Assembly (NCBI RefSeq): GCF_000092925.1
Contig: NC_014217.1
Coordinates: 2,294,001 to 2,358,000 of the forward strand
DNA: 64,000 nucleotides
Direction: 5' to 3'
Source: Ancylobacter novellus DSM 506
GTDB lineage: Bacteria > Pseudomonadota > Alphaproteobacteria > Rhizobiales > Xanthobacteraceae
A program made the translations under genes and the position numbers. The notes under the pieces were generated by a model. That model made no database searches. It saw nothing but the letters and a program-made list of their open reading frames with translations, and had not been told where the DNA came from. This document shows positions 17,470 to 31,442 of the stretch, piece by piece; the first letter of the stretch is position 1; each line of letters begins with the position of its first letter.

Positions 17470-19908
17470 TCAGTGCGCGGCGACGCCGCTGGAATCCTCG
17501 CGGGCGATCGCCGGATCGATCTCGGCGGCCGGCGGGAGCACCTTCTCCTCCCACACGATCGGCTCGGGCTGGCGCGTCAGGGCGTGGTGCAACACCTCGT
17601 CCATGCGCGACACCGGCACGATCTCCAGCGCGTTCTTCACGTTGTCCGGGATCTCGGCCAGATCCTTGGCGTTCTCCTCGGGGATCAGCACCTTCTTGAT
17701 GCCGGCCCGCAGGGCCGCCAGGAGCTTCTCCTTGAGGCCGCCGATCGGCAGCACCCGGCCGCGCAGCGTGACCTCGCCGGTCATGGCGACGTCGCGGCGG
17801 ATCGGGATGCCGGTCAGCACCGAGGTCAGCACGGTCGCCATGGCGACGCCGGCCGACGGACCGTCCTTCGGGGTCGCCCCCTCGGGAACGTGGACGTGGA
17901 TGTCGCGCCGGTCGAACAGCGGCGGCTCGATACCGAAATCGAGCGCGCGCGAGCGGACATAGGAGGCCGCCGCCGAGATCGATTCCTTCATCACGTCGCG
18001 CAGGTTGCCGGTGACCGTCATCCTGCCCTTGCCGGGCATCATGACGCCTTCGATCGTCAGGATCTCGCCGCCGACCTCGGTCCAGGCGAGGCCGGTGACG
18101 ACGCCGACCTGGTCCTCGGACTCGGCCTCGCCGTAGCGGAACTTCGGCGCGCCGAGATAGTCCTCCAGCTGCTTGACCGTGATCTTGACCGTCTTCTTCT
18201 TGGTCAGCATCAGGTCCTTCACCGCCTTGCGGGCGAGGTTGGAGATCTCGCGCTCGAGGTTGCGCACGCCGGCTTCCCGCGTGTAGCGGCGAACCAGGGT
18301 GAGCAGCGCCTCGTTGTCGATCGACCATTCCTTCGCATCCAGGCCGTGCTTGGCCAGGGTCGAAGGGATGAGGTGGCGACGGGCGATCTCGACCTTCTCG
18401 TCCTCGGTGTAGCCGGCGATGCGGATCACCTCCATGCGGTCCAGAAGGGCCGGCGGGATGTTCAGCGTGTTCGCCGTGGTCACGAACATCACGCTCGACA
18501 GGTCGTAGTCGACCTCGAGGTAATGGTCGTTGAAGGTGTGGTTCTGCTCGGGGTCGAGGACCTCAAGCAGGGCCGAGGACGGGTCGCCGCGGAAGTCCGC
18601 GCCCATCTTGTCGATCTCGTCGAGCAGGAAGAGCGGGTTGGACTTCTTGGCCTTGCGCATCGACTGGATGATCTTGCCGGGCATCGAGCCGATATAGGTC
18701 CGACGGTGGCCGCGGATCTCCGCCTCGTCGCGCACGCCGCCGAGGGCGACGCGCACATATTCGCGGCCCGTCGCCTTGGCGATGGACTTGGCGAGCGAGG
18801 TCTTGCCGACGCCGGGCGGACCGACAAGGCACAGGATCGGGCCCGTCAGCTTGTTCTGACGGCTCTGCACGGCGAGATACTCGACGATGCGGTCCTTGAC
18901 CTTGTCGAGACCGAAATGGTCGGTGTCGAGCACGTTCTGCGCGTAAGGCAGATCCTTCTTGACCTTGGAGCGGTTGCTCCACGGGATCGACAGCAGCCAG
19001 TCGAGATAGTTGCGCACCACGGTGGCCTCGGCCGACATGGGCGACATCTGGCGGAGCTTCTTCAGCTCGTGCGTCGCCTTCTCGCGGGCTTCCTTGGTGA
19101 GCTTGACGGTCTTGATGCGCTCTTCCAGCTCGGCCAGCTCGTCACGGCCGTCCTCGCCGTCGCCCAGCTCCTTCTGGATCGCCTTCATCTGCTCGTTCAG
19201 GTAGTACTCGCGCTGGGTCTTCTCCATCTGGCGCTTGACGCGCGTGCGGATGCGCTTCTCGACCTGCAGGACCGAGATCTCGCTCTCCATCAGGGAGAGC
19301 ACCTTCTCGAGGCGCGTGGTGACCTTGAGGATCTCCAGCACCGCCTGCTTCTCGGGAATCTTGACCGCCAGATGCGAGGCGACCGTGTCCGCCAGCTTCG
19401 AGTGGTCCTCGATCTGGGTGACGACGCCGACGACCTCGGGCGAGACCTTCTTGTTCAGCTTCACATAGGAATCGAACTCGGCCAGCACCGAGCGCCCAAG
19501 CGCCTCGGCCTCGACCTTGGAACCCAGATCCTCCTCGAGCGCCACCGCTTCCGCCTCGTAGAGGTCGGTACGGTCGGTGTAGTGGCTCACCTTGGCGCGC
19601 GAAATGCCCTCGACCAGCACCTTCACCGTGCCGTCCGGCAGCTTGAGCAGCTGCAGCACGGAGGCGAGCGTGCCGATCTTGTAGATCGAGCTGGTGGACG
19701 GGTCGTCGTCGGAGGCGTTCTCCTGCGTCGCGAGCAGGATGAAGGTGTCGTTCCGCATCACCTCTTCGAGCGCGCGGATGGATTTCTCGCGGCCGACGAA
19801 CAGGGGCACGATCATGTGCGGGAAGACGACGATGTCGCGCAGCGGAAGAACAGGGAAGGTCTGCGAGACGCCGGGCGTGAGCGCGGTGCGAGGCTTGGGG
19901 CTCGTCAT
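17470..19908 (-). CDS. lon: ATP-dependent protease Lon
   Basis: 812 residues. This cytoplasmic AAA+ serine protease degrades misfolded and regulatory proteins; in alphaproteobacteria these include DnaA and cell-cycle factors. The N-terminal substrate domain opens with [15 protein letters not shown]. The ATPase has Walker [12 protein letters not shown] and Walker [11 protein letters not shown]. The protease domain has catalytic Ser in [12 protein letters not shown] and the dyad Lys in [10 protein letters not shown]. The start is supported by AAAGGAAAG 8 bases upstream. The order clpX-lon-hup is conserved in Hyphomicrobiales. Confidence 0.98.
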   Translation of the reverse strand: MTSPKPRTALTPGVSQTFPVLPLRDIVVFPHMIVPLFVGREKSIRALEEVMRNDTFILLATQENASDDDPSTSSIYKIGTLASVLQLLKLPDGTVKVLVEGISRAKVSHYTDRTDLYEAEAVALEEDLGSKVEAEALGRSVLAEFDSYVKLNKKVSPEVVGVVTQIEDHSKLADTVASHLAVKIPEKQAVLEILKVTTRLEKVLSLMESEISVLQVEKRIRTRVKRQMEKTQREYYLNEQMKAIQKELGDGEDGRDELAELEERIKTVKLTKEAREKATHELKKLRQMSPMSAEATVVRNYLDWLLSIPWSNRSKVKKDLPYAQNVLDTDHFGLDKVKDRIVEYLAVQSRQNKLTGPILCLVGPPGVGKTSLAKSIAKATGREYVRVALGGVRDEAEIRGHRRTYIGSMPGKIIQSMRKAKKSNPLFLLDEIDKMGADFRGDPSSALLEVLDPEQNHTFNDHYLEVDYDLSSVMFVTTANTLNIPPALLDRMEVIRIAGYTEDEKVEIARRHLIPSTLAKHGLDAKEWSIDNEALLTLVRRYTREAGVRNLEREISNLARKAVKDLMLTKKKTVKITVKQLEDYLGAPKFRYGEAESEDQVGVVTGLAWTEVGGEILTIEGVMMPGKGRMTVTGNLRDVMKESISAAASYVRSRALDFGIEPPLFDRRDIHVHVPEGATPKDGPSAGVAMATVLTSVLTGIPIRRDVAMTGEVTLRGRVLPIGGLKEKLLAALRAGIKKVLIPEENAKDLAEIPDNVKNALEIVPVSRMDEVLHHALTRQPEPIVWEEKVLPPAAEIDPAIAREDSSGVAAH

Positions 19909-20166
19909 GGCTCTTTCCTTTCTGTTGACGGCCGGCCCCGTTCCCCGGACGCATAACGCGCCACGAGGCGGAACCGTGCCGCAATGCGGCCGGAACGCGA
20001 ACGTTGATCTCTGTGCGGGAGCTGCTGGCTAGGGCGCGCGAGGCACGTAGATGCGGTCGAGGACCGGTGGTTGGAATTCAGATGGATACGGCCCCTCCCC
20101 CCGTCAAGGGAGCTCCCCGTATCGGTGGCCGGGCGCATTCGCCCGGCCATGTCCGTCGTCCGTTCC

Positions 20167-21438
<1,272 letters not shown>

Positions 21439-21812
21439 GCGTCTCTCCGTCCGCTCGACGGCCCGGACACCCGGGACCGCCCCAGTCTCGCAGGCCGCCG
21501 CGGGCCTCCAAGGGGGGAGAAACGCGACGGCTCGAAATGGCCGTCAAAAGGAAGCGACTTAAGGGTCCGATCGTCTGCTCCAGCCAAGCACGCTAGAAGC
21601 GACACGATCAAGCGGGCATTCGTGCCATCCCCGACTTAGCGCGGACCGGCGTCTGCCGCGTTGTCCCCCGTCACACCTCCCGGCGACACTTCATGCTGTT
21701 GTCATGCAAGCGCGATACCGCGATGCACGCAAGAGCGCGCTGCAAAAGAACGCGCCCTCGCCCCTCAATATAGGAAGCCGGCGTGGCTTCGGAAACACGG
21801 CGCCGGAGCCCG
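21439..21812 (-). promoter_or_regulatory. clpP-clpX intergenic region (374 bp)
   Basis: No gene is supported on either strand. It presumably holds a clpX promoter separate from that of clpP. I see no strong -35/-10 pair or hairpin. Confidence 0.35.
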
Positions 21813-22445
21813 TCAGGGCTTGGCCGGGGCTTCGTCCGGGCGCTTGTCGATCACATTATCGATAAGACCGAAGGACTTGGCGTTGTCCGAGGTCATGAAA
21901 TTGTCGCGCTCCAGCGCGTCCTCGACCGCCTTCAGGTCCTGCCCGGTGTGCTTCACATAGATCTCGTTGAGCCGCTTCTTGAGGCTCAGGATCTCCTGCG
22001 CGTGCAGCATGATGTCGGTCACCTGGCCCTGGAAGCCGCCCGAAGGCTGGTGCACCATGATTCGCGCGTTCGGCAGCGCAAAACGCATGCCCTTCTCGCC
22101 GGCGGTCAGCAGCAGCGAACCCATGGAGGCCGCCTGGCCGATGCACAGCGTCGACACGGCCGGCTTGATGAACTGCATCGTGTCGTAGATGGCGAGCCCC
22201 GACGTCACCACCCCGCCCGGCGAGTTGATGTACATCGAGATTTCCTTCTTCGGGTTCTCCGCCTCGAGGAACAGCAGCTGCGCGACCATCAGGGTCGCCA
22301 TGTTGTCCTCGACCGGGCCGGTCAGGAAAATGATGCGCTCCTTCAGGAGGCGCGAATAAATGTCGTAGGAACGCTCGCCCCGGTTGGTCTGCTCGACCAC
22401 CATCGGGACCAGGTAATTCATATAAGTATCTATCGGGTCACGCAT
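21813..22445 (-). CDS. clpP: ClpP protease subunit
   Basis: 210 residues; the ATG at 22445 ([17 protein letters not shown]) was chosen because GAGGAT lies about 8 bases upstream and family members begin there. An upstream TTG would add nine residues. The catalytic triad is complete: Ser in [11 protein letters not shown], His in MVHQPSGG and Asp in ERDNFM. It forms a 14-subunit proteolytic chamber with ClpX or ClpA caps. It lies between tig and clpX in the conserved order. Confidence 0.97.
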   Translation of the reverse strand: MRDPIDTYMNYLVPMVVEQTNRGERSYDIYSRLLKERIIFLTGPVEDNMATLMVAQLLFLEAENPKKEISMYINSPGGVVTSGLAIYDTMQFIKPAVSTLCIGQAASMGSLLLTAGEKGMRFALPNARIMVHQPSGGFQGQVTDIMLHAQEILSLKKRLNEIYVKHTGQDLKAVEDALERDNFMTSDNAKSFGLIDNVIDKRPDEAPAKP

Positions 22446-22608
22446 ATTCCGATCCTCGGCGATCCGACGCAATGCGCCGCCCGCAAATCAACCCCGCCCC
22501 ACAATAATGGGAAAGCGTGTCCCTGCCAGTCTGCCGGGCCATTAAGCCGCGGCGGACGGGCCACGCCCGGCGCGGCCCGTCATGAGAGTGGCCTCAGGCG
22601 GCCAATAA

Positions 22609-23961
22609 TCAGGCAGCCTTGTCGGCCTCGTCCTCGGCGTAGAGCTCCTCGCGGGTGACGGGAACTTCCTTCACCTTGGCGAGCTCGAGCAGGAAGTCGA
22701 CGACCTTCTCCTCGAAGATCGGCGCACGGAGGCTCGCGAGCGCCTGGGCATTGTTGCGGTAGAATTCCCAGACCTGCTGCTCCTGCCCCGGGAACTGGCG
22801 GGCACGCTCGACGACGGCGCGGGTCACCTCGTCGTCGCTGACCTGGATGTTGTTCTTCTCACCGATTTCCGCAAGCACCAGGCCGAGACGCACGCGACGC
22901 TGCGCGATCTTCTCGTAGTCGGCGCGGGCGGCTTCCTCGGTGGTGTCCTCGTCGGCGAAGGTGCGGTTCTGCGCCTGCATCTCCGAGGTCACCGAATCCC
23001 AGATGCCCTGGAATTCCTGCTCGGCCAGCGTCGGCGGCACCTCGAACTGGTGCAGGCCGTCCAAAGCGTCGAGCAGGCGGCGCTTCACCTTGTTGCGGCT
23101 CTGGGCATTGTGCTCCTGGGCGATGCGGCTCTTCACCTGCTCCTTAAGCGCCTCGAGGCTGTCCATGCCCAGCGTCTTGGCGAACTCGTCGTCGAGGTTG
23201 AGCTCGCCCGGCGCCTCGATGGTCTTGGCGGTCACCTCGAAGGAGGCGGCCTTGCCGGCGAGATTGGCGGCCTGGTAGGCCTCCGGGAAGGTCACGTTGA
23301 CCGTGCGGGTCTCGTCCGCCTTGATGCCGACGAGCTGCTCCTCGAAGCCGGGGATGAAGCTGTTGGAGCCGAGCACGACCGGGATGTCCTCGCCCGAGCC
23401 GCCCTCGAATTTCTCGCCGTCGATCGAGCCGACGAAGGAGACGGTGACGCGGTCGCCGTTCTCGGCGGCGCCTTCCTTGGCGGTGAAGGGACGGTTGGCC
23501 TCGGCGATGCGCTTGACGGTGTCCTCGACTTCCTCGTCGCCGACCGCCAGCACCGGCTTCTCCAGGGAGATCGCCTTGAAGTCGCCGAGCTCGATCTTCG
23601 GCAGCACTTCGATGTTGACGGTGTAGGACAGGTCGGCCTTGCCCTCGATCACCTCGTTCACCGCCGCCTCGTCCTGCGGCAGCTCGACCTTGGGCTGCAT
23701 GGCGAGCTTGAAGCCGCCATCCTCGACGATCTTGGTGTTGGCCTCGTTCACGGCCTGGTCGATCACCTCGGCCAGCACGGACTTGCCATACATGCGCTTG
23801 AGGTGCGCGACCGGCACCTTGCCGGGGCGGAAGCCGTTGAGCCGGACCTTGTCCTTCAGCTCGTTGAGCCGGACCTGCGCCTTGGCGTCGAGTTCGGCGG
23901 CCGGCAGCACCACGCGATATTCGCGCTTCAGACCTTCGGCGAGGAGTTCGGTGACCTGCAT
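22609..23961 (-). CDS. tig: trigger factor, ribosome-associated chaperone
   Basis: 450 residues. Trigger factor binds ribosomal protein L23 at the exit tunnel and shields nascent chains. The ribosome-binding signature GFRPGKVP is at about residues 44-51, and the PPIase (FKBP-like) domain lies around residues 165-240 ([20 protein letters not shown]), followed by the C-terminal arms. The frame stays open upstream through the tRNA-Leu gene, but the ATG at 23961 ([15 protein letters not shown]) is the family start. Confidence 0.97.
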   Translation of the reverse strand: MQVTELLAEGLKREYRVVLPAAELDAKAQVRLNELKDKVRLNGFRPGKVPVAHLKRMYGKSVLAEVIDQAVNEANTKIVEDGGFKLAMQPKVELPQDEAAVNEVIEGKADLSYTVNIEVLPKIELGDFKAISLEKPVLAVGDEEVEDTVKRIAEANRPFTAKEGAAENGDRVTVSFVGSIDGEKFEGGSGEDIPVVLGSNSFIPGFEEQLVGIKADETRTVNVTFPEAYQAANLAGKAASFEVTAKTIEAPGELNLDDEFAKTLGMDSLEALKEQVKSRIAQEHNAQSRNKVKRRLLDALDGLHQFEVPPTLAEQEFQGIWDSVTSEMQAQNRTFADEDTTEEAARADYEKIAQRRVRLGLVLAEIGEKNNIQVSDDEVTRAVVERARQFPGQEQQVWEFYRNNAQALASLRAPIFEEKVVDFLLELAKVKEVPVTREELYAEDEADKAA

Positions 23962-24090
23962 GTTCAATCGGCCTTCGTCTCTGATCCCGCTTGCGCGGCG
24001 TTCTCGAATTTCGGTGCGCGGACCACGGCTCGACGCCGCAGCCTCGCTCGGGGCAAATCGGTCGGAAGCGGCGCCGGTGAACGGGAGAGC

Positions 24091-24175
24091 TGGTGCGGGC
24101 GGAGGGACTCGAACCCCCACGACTCTCGCCACTGGAACCTAAATCCAGCGCGTCTACCAGTTCCGCCACGCCCGC
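24091..24175 (-). tRNA. tRNA-Leu (TAG)
   Basis: An 85-base class II tRNA on the minus strand: acceptor GCGGGCG pairs with CGCCCGC, the anticodon stem CTGGA/TCCAG holds loop TTTAGGT (anticodon TAG, reading CUA), a long variable arm follows, and the T-arm has GGTTCGAGTCC. CCA is encoded. It lies upstream of tig in the same direction. Confidence 0.95.
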
Positions 24176-24324
24176 GGATGCATTCATCGCCCCGCCAAGG
24201 GCGCACAAACGCGTACCCGAGAAGGCGCCGCCAGCCGGGTGCGGGCTTATAGCACGGCGCTGCCGCAGCGCCAGCGCAAAATGCACCCCTCGCCGAGCCG
24301 TGCCGCGCACAGCTTTGCGAGCGC

Positions 24325-25821
24325 CTATACGGGCGCGCCGAGCCTGGCGAACAGGCGCCGATAGACCGGGCGCAGCGCGTCGACGAGATCGTCCGCGACG
24401 AGGCCGGGGCCGGCCTCTTGCGCCGCCTCGCCATGCAGCCACACGGCGCCGGCCGCCGCCTCGAAGGCGGGCATGCCCTGGGCCAGCAGCCCGCCGGCTA
24501 TGCCCGCCAGCACGTCGCCGGCGCCCGCCGTGGCGAGCCAGGGCGGGGCATTGGCGGCGATGGCGGCGCGTCCGTCGGGGGCGGCGATCACCGTGTCCGG
24601 CCCCTTGAGCACGATCACCGCGCCGAGGCGAGCGGCCCCTGCCCGCGCGCGCTCCAGCTTGGACGGCGCGCCGAGTATGTCGGGGCAGCCGTCGAACAGC
24701 CGGGCGAATTCGCCGTCATGCGGGGTGGCGATGGCGGCGGGCGAGCCCTTGATCAGCCCGGCCAGCGTGTCGACGTCGCCCTTGAAGGAGGTGATGAGGT
24801 CGGCGTCGAGCACCAGCCGCCGGTCGGCGCAGGCGACGAGCCGGTCGCGGGCGCCCTGCCCCACGCCGACGCCCGGCCCGATGACGAGCGTGGTCAGCCG
24901 CCGGTCGGCCAGCAGCCGGGCGAGGTCGGCCGCATCGTCGACCGGCCGCACCATGATGGCGGAGAGATTCGCCGCGTGGATCGGCAGCGCCGGCGCCGGA
25001 CAGGCCACCGTCACCAGCCCCGCCCCCGCCCTCAGCGCCGCGCGGGCGGTGAGCCGCGTCGCCCCGGTCGCCTGCGCCGGACCGGAGACGGCGACAAGAT
25101 GGCCGCGCATATATTTGTGGCCGTCGGTGCGCGGCACCGGGAAGTGGCGCTCCCACAGCGCCGGCACATCCTCGAAGGCGCGGGGCTTTATCTCGTCAAG
25201 CACCGCCGGGTTTATGCCGATCTCGGCGACGGTCAGCGCGCCGCCATGCAGCCGGCCCGGCAGCAGCAAATGGCCAGGCTTCGGCCGGAAGAAGGTGACG
25301 CTCCAGCGCGCTCTGATCGCCGCGCCACGCACCGCGCCGGTGGCGCCGTCTATGCCGGAGGGCAGGTCCACCGCCAGCACCGGCAGGCCGCTTTCATTGA
25401 CCCGCTCGACCAATGCACGGGCCTCACCGTCGAGGTCGCGGGCGAGGCCGGCGCCGAACAGCGCGTCGACGACGAGGTCGACGTCTTCGAAGGATGCGCC
25501 CGCGGCCGGCTCCACCGGCCCGTCCCAGCGCCCGGCCATGATCGCCGCATCGCCTCGCAGTTTGTCACGCGCGCCGAGCAGGGCGAGGCGCACCCGGTAG
25601 CCGGTACCCGCGAGCAGCCGCGCCGCGACGAAGCCGTCGCCGCCATTATTGCCCGGCCCGCACAGCACCAGCACGCGCGAGCCGACGCCCGAAGCCTGCG
25701 CGGCGACGCGGGCGACGGCGAGGCCGGCCCGCTCCATCAGCACGGCGCCGGGCACACCGTTGGCGATGGTGAAGGCGTCGGCGCGGCCCATCTCGTCGGG
25801 GGTCAGAAGTTCCATTCGCAT
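24325..25821 (-). CDS. nnr: bifunctional NAD(P)H-hydrate epimerase / ADP-dependent dehydratase
   Basis: 498 residues joining two metabolite-repair enzymes that restore damaged NADHX and NADPHX. The N-terminal YjeF_N epimerase has VLCGPGNNGGDGFVAARLL and the catalytic Asp in LVVDALFGAGL. The C-terminal ribokinase-like dehydratase has the TPHDGEFARL motif and the catalytic AWLATAGAGDVLAG-type segment (WLATAGAGDVLAGI). The start is the ATG at 25821; an ATG two codons later is equally plausible, and the longer open frame upstream is not used by the family. Upstream is the divergent glnB promoter region. Confidence 0.93.
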   Translation of the reverse strand: MRMELLTPDEMGRADAFTIANGVPGAVLMERAGLAVARVAAQASGVGSRVLVLCGPGNNGGDGFVAARLLAGTGYRVRLALLGARDKLRGDAAIMAGRWDGPVEPAAGASFEDVDLVVDALFGAGLARDLDGEARALVERVNESGLPVLAVDLPSGIDGATGAVRGAAIRARWSVTFFRPKPGHLLLPGRLHGGALTVAEIGINPAVLDEIKPRAFEDVPALWERHFPVPRTDGHKYMRGHLVAVSGPAQATGATRLTARAALRAGAGLVTVACPAPALPIHAANLSAIMVRPVDDAADLARLLADRRLTTLVIGPGVGVGQGARDRLVACADRRLVLDADLITSFKGDVDTLAGLIKGSPAAIATPHDGEFARLFDGCPDILGAPSKLERARAGAARLGAVIVLKGPDTVIAAPDGRAAIAANAPPWLATAGAGDVLAGIAGGLLAQGMPAFEAAAGAVWLHGEAAQEAGPGLVADDLVDALRPVYRRLFARLGAPV

Positions 25822-26529
<708 letters not shown>

Positions 26530-26610
26530 CGGCCTGCTTCAGGCGTAATCAGATAGGGTGCCGAGCCATCTGACAGCCGGCAACAAGCGTAGTATGGTTG
26601 TGCCCATAGA

Positions 26611-26640
26611 GCGCGCCGCATCCTGGCCGATGCGGCGCGT
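26611..26640 (+). other. strong hairpin in the glnA leader
   Basis: GCGCGCCGCATC and GATGCGGCGCGT form a 12-bp stem with one mismatch and a 6-base loop, in the 183-base gap between glnB and glnA. It is followed by CTCGTTGTG and not a U-run, so it is more likely an mRNA processing or stability element than a full terminator. Confidence 0.5.
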
Positions 26641-26712
26641 CTCGTTGTGCGACCAAACGCTTGGGACCCACCTGCCCTAAAAACCGGCAGTATCGAAAGA
26701 GGTACGGACAAG

Positions 26713-28122
<1,410 letters not shown>

Positions 28123-28146
28123 GCCGCTCTTCGGCTGACGAGACGG

Positions 28147-28175
28147 AAAGGGGCGCCTTCGGGCGCCCCTTTTTC
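28147..28175 (+). terminator. intrinsic terminator of glnA
   Basis: AGGGGCGCC-TTCG-GGCGCCCCT followed by TTTTT, 25 bases after the glnA stop. A UUCG-type tetraloop on a 9-bp GC stem. Confidence 0.93.
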
Positions 28176-28211
28176 GTTGGGGTCGTGCCGGCCGTCAGGT
28201 CCGACTGGAAA

Positions 28212-28310
28212 TTCCACTTCCCTCATCCGCGGGCTTGACCCGCGGACCCAGGAGGACCGGGTGCGCCCGGTCACTGGGTGGCCGGGCCAAGCCCGGCCAT
28301 GAGGGCGGGA
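28212..28310 (+). repeat. intergenic palindromic repeat, family 1, copy 1
   Basis: About 100 bases made of two nested hairpins: CGCGGGCTTGACCCGCG and GGCCGGGCCAAGCCCGGCC, bracketed by CCCTCAT and ATGAGGG. The same layout recurs at 62700-62799 and, inverted, at 55272-55376. REP/BIME-like element between genes. Confidence 0.85.
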
Positions 28311-28350
28311 GGGTGGTTATGGCGAGCCGAAGGGATTGCGAGCCAGATAC

Positions 28351-29547
28351 TCACGCCGCCGGCCGGTCCTCGGCCACGATGGCGGCGACCTCGATGCGGT
28401 TGCGGCCCTGCGCCTTCGCCTCGTAGAGCGCCGCGTCGGCGCGCGCCATGTTGCGCAGGATCGCCGCCTCGATCTCCTCGCGCGCCGGGCCCTGCGGCGC
28501 CGCCCCCAGCGCCAGCCCGATGCTGACCGAGCATTCCAGCGTGCCGGCACCGAGCTTCAGCCGGTTCAGCTCCTGGCGGAAGCTGCCGCGTATGCGCTCG
28601 GCGATCTGCCGGGCGGTCTCCGGCCGCACATCCGGCAACAGGGCCGCGAATTCCTCGCCGCCAATCCGCGCCGCGACGTCGCCGGGCCGCAGCTCCAGCA
28701 GCAGCACCTCGGCGAACAGCACCAGCACCCGGTCGCCGGCGGCATGGCCGAACTGGTCGTTCACCTGCTTGAAGCGATCGAGGTCGAGGACCATCAGCGC
28801 CATAGGCCCGCCCTTGCGGCTGGCCGGCACCGCCTCCTCCATGAAGCCGCGCCGGTTAAACAGCCCCGTCAGCTCGTCGTGCTGGGCGGCGCTGCGATAG
28901 CGCAGCTCGACCCGCTCACGCACCAGCAGCACCAGCGTGAAGCCGACGCAGATCAGCAGCAGCATGGCGAAGAGCCCGATCCAGGCGAGCCTCGGATTGG
29001 AGAACAGGATCAATCGGTTGTCGTCGACCATGAAGGTGGCGAACGGGGCCCGCAGTACCGTCATGGTCAGCGACAGTGTGAGCAGCCCCAGCAACAGCCC
29101 CCGCATGCGCGAGGGCGTCACCCAGCCTTTCCAGACCTGCGAGATGCACAGGAAGAGGAGCACGACGACGATGACCGAGCTCAGCTGGATGCGATGCACG
29201 ATCGAATCGCGGAAGAAGGGAAGCTGGCACAGCGCGATCCACACCGCCGGCGCGATGAACGCATAGACCAGCCTCGGGCGGCGCCGGTCGAAGGCACGCA
29301 GGCCGGTCCATACCAGCCCGTAGCCGACGAACACCGCGGCGTTGGCGAGCTGGACGGAGACGAAATCCGGCACCAGCCCGCGCGACATCACGCCGGCGAG
29401 GCCGATCACGAACACGGTGCAGAACGCCGCCCAGTGAAGCAGGGCGGTCTCCTCCGGCGTCAACAGCCAGACCAGCGCCATGATGGCCGCCAGCATCAGC
29501 ACGACCAACAGGACGACCGACCAGAGGGTCAACGGATCGAAGCTCAT
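28351..29547 (-). CDS. membrane-bound diguanylate cyclase (GGDEF), copy 2
   Basis: 398 residues: six or seven transmembrane helices (about residues 8-200) followed by a GGDEF domain. The active site reads RIGGEEFAAL, an active GGEEF variant, and an inhibitory I-site RPGD lies five residues upstream. It should make c-di-GMP from two GTP and be feedback-inhibited. The membrane part probably senses an unknown signal. It is a tandem paralogue of the gene at 29662-30831 (shared WFLTPEE/WLLTPEE, SRGLVPDF/ARGLIPDF, QLPFFRDS/QLPPFRES segments). c-di-GMP commonly controls exopolysaccharide, and an EPS cluster lies 8 kb away. Confidence 0.9.
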   Translation of the reverse strand: MSFDPLTLWSVVLLVVLMLAAIMALVWLLTPEETALLHWAAFCTVFVIGLAGVMSRGLVPDFVSVQLANAAVFVGYGLVWTGLRAFDRRRPRLVYAFIAPAVWIALCQLPFFRDSIVHRIQLSSVIVVVLLFLCISQVWKGWVTPSRMRGLLLGLLTLSLTMTVLRAPFATFMVDDNRLILFSNPRLAWIGLFAMLLLICVGFTLVLLVRERVELRYRSAAQHDELTGLFNRRGFMEEAVPASRKGGPMALMVLDLDRFKQVNDQFGHAAGDRVLVLFAEVLLLELRPGDVAARIGGEEFAALLPDVRPETARQIAERIRGSFRQELNRLKLGAGTLECSVSIGLALGAAPQGPAREEIEAAILRNMARADAALYEAKAQGRNRIEVAAIVAEDRPAA

Positions 29548-29661
29548 GCAGGGGCGACCGGACTCGAGGACCGCGCGGAAAGTCGTTGAACTATTGCCAA
29601 TCGCGGCGCCACCGCAAAGAAAATCGGCGGCGATGACGCTACGTCGCGTGACCGGCCTGCC

Positions 29662-30831
29662 TCAGGAAGCCTGCGTCACGACCACCCGGTTGCGGCCGGC
29701 CGACTTCGCCTCGTAGAGCGCCCTGTCGGCCCAGGCCAGCAAGGCCTCCAGCCGCGCCGCACCGTCGCTGGGGGCGTCCGGGAAGTCGCCGCAGGCGACG
29801 CCGATGCTGGAGGAGCACTCCACCCGCGCCCCGTCGGGCCGCATCTGGCCGACGCCGGCCTGGAAGGCTTCACGGATGCGCTCCGCCGCCTGCCCCGCAG
29901 CGGCCTCGCTGGCGCCGGGCAGCAGCGCGGCGAACTCGTCGCCACCGATGCGCCCGACGATGTCGGCCTGGCGCAGGTTGATCCGCAGCACATGGGCGAA
30001 CGCCTCCAGCACGCGGTCGCCCGTGGCATGGCCGAAGCGGTCGTTGACCTGTTTGAAGTGGTCGATGTCCAGGATGATCAGCGCCACCGGCCCGGCCGTC
30101 TCGCAGTTCGCCAGCGCGAGCTCGCTGAACCCGCGCCGGTTGAGCAGGCCGGTCAGTTCGTCGCGCCGCGCAGCGCTGCGGTGGAGCAGCTCGGCACGCT
30201 CGCGCACCATCAGCACCAGCGCGTAGTTGAGGAAGATGGCGACGCCGATCGCCACCAGCCCGACCACCGCATTGTGCGGCTCGGTGAAGGTGATGAGCTG
30301 GTTCTGCCTCACCTGCGTCGGCATCAGCGGGATGCGCGCGAGGTTCAGCACCAGCACCAGGAGCAGCACGACGAACACCGCCAGCCGCGGGCGCGACGGC
30401 GTGGTCCAGCCGCGCCATGTCTGCACGAGGCCCAGCGTCGCCAACAGGCCGATGAGCGCCGAGATCAGGATCACCCGGCTGCCGACCGATTCCCGGAAGG
30501 GCGGCAGCTGGCACAGCGCGATCCAGGCGAGCGCGATGAGGACGGCATAGAAGAGCCGCGGCCTTCGCCGGTCGAAGCGGCGCAGCCCGCTCCAGATGAA
30601 GCCGTAGGCCAGCAATATCGCGGCGTTGCCGAGCTCGATCGAGGCGAAATCCGGGATCAGCCCCCGCGCCATGCCGGCGGAGACGCCTGCCACCAGCAGC
30701 CCGGTGAAGGCGGACCAATAGCCCAGTGCCGATTCCTCTGGCGTGAGGAACCAGACGAACAGCATCGACCCTGCGAGCAGCAGTCCGACGATGAGGACCA
30801 CCAGCCACAGCGTCCAGGGATCAAGCAGCAT
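29662..30831 (-). CDS. membrane-bound diguanylate cyclase (GGDEF), copy 1
   Basis: 389 residues from the ATG at 30831 (MLLDPWTLWLVVLIV). Six or seven transmembrane helices are followed by GGDEF with active site RIGGDEFAALLPG and I-site RQAD five residues upstream. Both key sites are intact, so the protein should be catalytically active. The N-terminal membrane domain matches that of the neighbouring copy but not a named sensor family I can recall. The 114-base gap between the two genes suggests either read-through or a private promoter. Confidence 0.9.
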   Translation of the reverse strand: MLLDPWTLWLVVLIVGLLLAGSMLFVWFLTPEESALGYWSAFTGLLVAGVSAGMARGLIPDFASIELGNAAILLAYGFIWSGLRRFDRRRPRLFYAVLIALAWIALCQLPPFRESVGSRVILISALIGLLATLGLVQTWRGWTTPSRPRLAVFVVLLLVLVLNLARIPLMPTQVRQNQLITFTEPHNAVVGLVAIGVAIFLNYALVLMVRERAELLHRSAARRDELTGLLNRRGFSELALANCETAGPVALIILDIDHFKQVNDRFGHATGDRVLEAFAHVLRINLRQADIVGRIGGDEFAALLPGASEAAAGQAAERIREAFQAGVGQMRPDGARVECSSSIGVACGDFPDAPSDGAARLEALLAWADRALYEAKSAGRNRVVVTQAS

Positions 30832-30909
30832 GAGATGCTCGGATGAACCGATGCCCCGAAACGACAAAGCCCCGCGCCACAGTACCGGCGAACGCGCGCC
30901 CTCCCAAAG

Positions 30910-30942
30910 CAAAAAGGGCGGGCCCGAGGCCCGCCCTTTTCG
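30910..30942 (-). terminator. intrinsic terminator of rplM-rpsI
   Basis: On the minus strand AAGGGCGGGCC-TCG-GGCCCGCCCTT is followed by TTTGCTTT, 20 bases after the rpsI stop. The symmetrical A-run means it could also stop plus-strand transcripts. Confidence 0.88.
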
Positions 30943-30963
30943 CCGAATGGATGGAACGCCGTA

Positions 30964-31440
30964 TCAGCGCTTCGAGAACTGGAAGCTCCGGCGAGCCTTG
31001 GCCCGGCCGTACTTCTTGCGCTCGACCACGCGCGAATCGCGGGTGAGGAAGCCGCCCTTCTTCAGCGGGCCGCGCAGCTCCGGCTCGTAATAGGTGAGCG
31101 CGCGGGAGATGCCGTGGCGCAGCGCGCCGGCCTGGCCGGAGAGACCGCCGCCGGAAACGGTGGCGACCACGTCGTACTGGCCGGTGCGGGCGGCGGTAGC
31201 GAAGGGCTGCTGGATGATCAGGCGCAGAACGGGACGGGCGAAATAGGTTTCGACGTCGCGCTCGTTGACGAGGATCTTGCCGGTGCCCGGACGCACCCAC
31301 ACGCGGGCGACCGCGTTCTTGCGCTTGCCGGTGGCATAGGCGCGGCCCTGCTTGTCCAGCTTCTGGACATGCTTGGGGGCCTCGGCGGACTGGGACTTCA
31401 GGGCCTCGAGCCCGTCGAGCGACTGAATGAGCTCAGCCAT
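30964..31440 (-). CDS. rpsI: 30S ribosomal protein S9
   Basis: 158 residues: an N-terminal extension of about 30 residues typical of alphaproteobacteria, then the S9 core with [39 protein letters not shown] and the basic tail ending [17 protein letters not shown] that reaches the P-site tRNA. It follows rplM by 2 bases, the universal L13-S9 operon. Confidence 0.98.
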   Translation of the reverse strand: MAELIQSLDGLEALKSQSAEAPKHVQKLDKQGRAYATGKRKNAVARVWVRPGTGKILVNERDVETYFARPVLRLIIQQPFATAARTGQYDVVATVSGGGLSGQAGALRHGISRALTYYEPELRGPLKKGGFLTRDSRVVERKKYGRAKARRSFQFSKR

Positions 31441-31442
31441 GG

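Noticed and set aside
17419..19956. A long frame opposite lon
   Set aside because: Antisense shadow of a highly conserved gene, with composition typical of such artefacts.
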